In this document: piece by piece, positions 5,071 through 7,129 of the stretch
Layout of the letters: each line of letters starts with the position of its first letter
How positions within the stretch are numbered: position 1 is the first letter of the stretch
The notes under the pieces: generated by a model
The model's input: only the letters and a program-made list of their open reading frames with translations
What the model was told of the DNA's origin: nothing
The model's database searches: none
Position numbers and translations under genes: made by a program
Source: an uncultured Alphaproteobacteria bacterium
GTDB taxonomy: Bacteria; Pseudomonadota; Alphaproteobacteria; Bin95
Assembly: GCA_913060845.1 (NCBI GenBank)
Contig: CAJXVF010000112.1
Coordinates: 1 to 7,129, forward strand
Reading direction: 5' to 3'
DNA length: 7,129 bases

Positions 5071-6633
5071 ATGACGAACCGCCCAAACTTTCTTTACATC
5101 ATGACCGACCAATTGCGTTCAGATTGGATGGGGTGCGCCGGGCATCCAGTTGTAAAAACGCCAAACATTGATGCCCTGGCAGCGACTGGGCTTCGGTTCA
5201 AGAATTTCCATGCGACATCGCCGGTATGCATGCCAAACCGGGCGACGTTTCTAACTGGCCGATATCCGTCTACCCACGGTCTCCGGTATAATGGCTGCGC
5301 TTTGCCGACCAACGCCAACACGTTCGTCGATGTCTTGGCGGCGGGTGGTTATCACACAGCCGCCATTGGCAAGAGCCACCTACAGCCCGTTACGACAGCA
5401 CCGCCGCTGAATGCAGCATCCGATTTGGAGCGCTTGGTTGATGAAGCCTGGCGCCCAGATGGCGGCGACTATGCTCAAGAAGAACCTGGCAGCTTTGCCG
5501 ATGATGGGAGCGCGTTCAAAACGCCGTATTACGGGTATCAGCATGTGGATATGGTGACAGGCCACGGCGATAAATGTGGCGGCCATTATGCGCAATGGTT
5601 CAAGGAGCAGGCGCCGAACTGGAAAGCGCTGCATGATTCCACAAACCAGCTGCCGCACGATTATACCTGCCCACAGGCCTATCGCACGCCAGTGCCAGAA
5701 CATCTCTACCCGACAAGCTATATCAAAGATCAGACAATCGCTTATTTGGAGAGCCGCAACGGCGCTTCTGACCCATTCTTTAGCTTCGTCTCATTCCCAG
5801 ATCCACATCACCCGTTTAATCCACCCGGCAAATACTGGGACATGTATGACCCGGCGGATTTCGGTCTTGATCTGCCATATGAGGCCCACAAGAACCCGAC
5901 CCCGCCGATGCAATATGTCTATGACGCTTGGCAGTCCGCGGCTAAGCAATTTTCGCCGCAAACCGCCACAATGGCCTCCAAGCGGCAGCTTCAGGAAGCG
6001 ATGGCATTGTCTGCTGGCATGCTGACCATGATTGATGACTGCATCGGTGAGATCGTCGCCGCACTGAAAGCCCAAGGCCTCTATGAGAATACGGTAATCT
6101 GCTTCAATTCAGATCACGGAGATTACCTTGGTGATTTTGACATGATGCTGAAGGGTGCCATGCCGTTCCGCTCAATCAGTCAGGTGCCGATGATTTGGTC
6201 TGATCCCGCTAACCGCGCAGGCAGGACTACTGACGCGCTGGCAGGCACGATTGACCTTCCAGCGACGATCCTTGATCGGGCAGGATTGGCACCATTTCAA
6301 GGCATGCAGGCCGAAAGCTTTTTGCCCGTACTGAACGGGCAGGCGGCGGCGCACCGGCCCGCCATCTTCACAGAATATAATGACGGCGGCCCGCGCCTCG
6401 GATTCGCTTCACCATCGCGGGTCAAATCCATCATCACGGATCAATATCGTTTTACGCTCTATAAGGGTGAGCCGTGGGGCGAGCTGTATGATTTAGCAGC
6501 TGATCCGAAAGAGACGCATAACCGCTGGGATGATCCAGCCTTCGCAAGCATTAAAGCGGACTTGTCGCTGCAACTGAACCATATGCTCGCGGACCTGATG
6601 GATGAAAGCCCGAGGGCGAAGCGCCGGGCCTAA
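5071..6633 (+). CDS. Sulfatase-family hydrolase (alkaline phosphatase superfamily, formylglycine type)
   Basis: It is predicted to hydrolyse a sulfate ester or a phosphonate/phosphate ester using a metal ion and a formylglycine made from Cys53. The 520 residues start TNRPNFLYIMTDQLRSDWMG, placing metal ligand Asp13 at the usual position. The modification motif reads SPVCMPNRATFLTGRYP: Cys53, Pro55 and Arg57 are intact, with Asn where sulfatases usually have Ser or Ala. Other active-site marks are GKSHL (Lys101, His103), PDPHHPF (244-249), SDHGDYLGD with Asp348 and His349, and Lys361. A single Asp followed by Gln at the N-terminus, rather than Asp-Asp, resembles phosphonate monoester hydrolases. 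No signal peptide is visible, so it is probably cytoplasmic. The ATG has only a weak GGAT eight bases upstream, but the protein begins at the family's expected point. A formylglycine-generating enzyme is needed and is not in the window. Substrate is unknown. Confidence 0.9.
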   Translation: MTNRPNFLYIMTDQLRSDWMGCAGHPVVKTPNIDALAATGLRFKNFHATSPVCMPNRATFLTGRYPSTHGLRYNGCALPTNANTFVDVLAAGGYHTAAIGKSHLQPVTTAPPLNAASDLERLVDEAWRPDGGDYAQEEPGSFADDGSAFKTPYYGYQHVDMVTGHGDKCGGHYAQWFKEQAPNWKALHDSTNQLPHDYTCPQAYRTPVPEHLYPTSYIKDQTIAYLESRNGASDPFFSFVSFPDPHHPFNPPGKYWDMYDPADFGLDLPYEAHKNPTPPMQYVYDAWQSAAKQFSPQTATMASKRQLQEAMALSAGMLTMIDDCIGEIVAALKAQGLYENTVICFNSDHGDYLGDFDMMLKGAMPFRSISQVPMIWSDPANRAGRTTDALAGTIDLPATILDRAGLAPFQGMQAESFLPVLNGQAAAHRPAIFTEYNDGGPRLGFASPSRVKSIITDQYRFTLYKGEPWGELYDLAADPKETHNRWDDPAFASIKADLSLQLNHMLADLMDESPRAKRRA

Positions 6634-6647
6634 AGGCAGTGCGCCTT
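6633..6647. terminator. possible weak bidirectional terminator at convergent gene ends
   Basis: AAGGC (6633-6637) pairs with GCCTT (6643-6647) around a five-base loop, and TTTT follows at 6652-6655 on the plus strand. The stem overlaps both stop codons. It is short, so it is a weak candidate at best. Confidence 0.25.
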
Positions 6648-7081
6648 ATAGTTTTGGCGCGATATCGGCGGCGAAACGCTCCATCTGTTCCATCTGGGCA
6701 GCAGCACTTTCTCCCCGATAGCGGATGATGATCTTTTGGAAGCCTGCGTCGAGGATGGCTTTTAGGTCATCCGTGATTTGCGCCTCTGATCCACTGCCGA
6801 TGTCACGCTCGCCAAATGGGCCTAGCTTTGGCTCGCCTGGGTTCAAGAAGATCTTATAGACGAGGTCTAAGTCCTCGAACCGGCGGCCTTCAGCGGCTGC
6901 GATTTCCTTGAGTTTGGCCATGCGCTCTGGCAGCTGATTCGGTCCAAGGGCTAGGGCCAACCAGCCGCCGTGGCGAACAACGCGCCGCAATGCGGGGTTT
7001 GAAACGCCGCCTATCAGAATGGGTGGGTGTGGGCGTTGGACTGAACCTGGCACGGAATGCACAGGCGGGAAGCTATATGTG
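6646..7081 (-). CDS. Luciferase-like monooxygenase (LLM class), C-terminal fragment cut by contig end
   Basis: This is the C-terminal part of a flavin- or F420-dependent oxidoreductase of the bacterial luciferase superfamily. About 144 genomic residues remain. The key stretch is QRPHPPILIGGVSNPALRR followed by HGGW, the family's conserved strand and cofactor-phosphate loop. Helical segments (PERMAKLKEIAAAEGRR), an ITDDLKAILDAGFQKIIIR strand-helix unit near the end and the stop at 6646-6648 complete it. The N-terminal half of the barrel is beyond the contig. The frame appears to start with MGSEMCIRDS at 7110, but these residues are adapter translation; only the last base of the Ser codon is genomic. 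The gene converges on the sulfatase with 12 bases between stop codons. Substrate and cofactor cannot be decided from this part. Several LLM enzymes act on organosulfur compounds, but a link to the sulfatase is only a guess. Confidence 0.88.
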
Positions 7082-7129
7082 CTGTCTCTTATACACATCT
7101 CCGAGCCCACGAGACCTCTCTACATCTCG
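7082..7129 (-). other. Illumina Nextera i7 adapter contamination (inverted copy)
   Basis: This is the exact reverse complement of 1-48. It begins with the Tn5 mosaic end CTGTCTCTTATACACATCT (7082-7100), then CCGAGCCCACGAGAC, the index CTCTCTAC and the P7 end ATCTCG. Genomic sequence stops at 7081. Confidence 0.98.

Noticed and set aside
4915..5112. Longer N-terminus of the hypothetical gene, up to 5112
   Set aside because: It would overlap the sulfatase start and leave no space for divergent promoters. The extra residues have no family-like features.
5576..6025. Open frame inside the sulfatase gene in another frame
   Set aside because: It has an Arg/His/Thr-rich composition typical of a shifted reading of the real gene, and no plausible ribosome binding context.
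1..7129. Perfect 48-base terminal inverted repeats containing a 19-base Tn5 mosaic end, suggesting a transposon
   Set aside because: The bases match the Nextera adapter end to end, including index and P7 tail, there is no transposase, and the contig stops there. They are library artefacts.

Overview
This window is a short assembled contig, not a natural replicon end. Bases 1-48 and 7082-7129 are identical, inverted copies of an Illumina Nextera i7 adapter, so genuine genomic DNA is only 49-7081. The genomic part resembles an alphaproteobacterium: UrtA, UrtB and UrtC have proteobacterial architecture, a sigma-54 promoter drives the urt genes, and GC content is moderate. A marine lineage is possible, but the sequence alone cannot settle genus or habitat.

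Layout. On the minus strand, 49-3246 holds the first part of a urea ABC transporter operon, read right to left: urtA (periplasmic urea-binding protein), a strong intercistronic hairpin, urtB (permease with an N-terminal helical-repeat domain), and the first 52 codons of urtC, which the contig end cuts off. Upstream of urtA is a 405-base non-coding stretch (3247-3651). It contains a perfect -24/-12 sigma-54 promoter at 3288-3304, a weak NtrC-like dyad about 150 bases further upstream, and two other inverted repeats of unknown role.

Next come two minus-strand genes: a class I glutamine amidotransferase-like hydrolase (peptidase C26, PuuD-like) at 3652-4422 and, 51 bases upstream of it, an unrecognised 146-residue protein with a disordered Ser/Thr/Lys/Ala-rich half and a compact C-terminal domain (4474-4914). 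Diverging from that gene across about 156 bases is a plus-strand sulfatase / phosphonate-monoester-hydrolase-like enzyme (5071-6633). It converges on the truncated C-terminal part of a luciferase-like flavin or F420 monooxygenase (6646-7081), with only 12 bases between the stop codons.

How the genes work together. The clear story is nitrogen scavenging: sigma-54, probably with NtrC, switches on high-affinity urea uptake when nitrogen is limiting. The C26 hydrolase could also release nitrogen from gamma-glutamyl compounds, but that link rests only on adjacency. The sulfatase and monooxygenase look like separate accessory catabolic genes. I see no mobile element, CRISPR array, tRNA or rRNA, and no convincing new multi-gene system. 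The least explained items are the small hypothetical protein and the regulatory architecture upstream of urtA.
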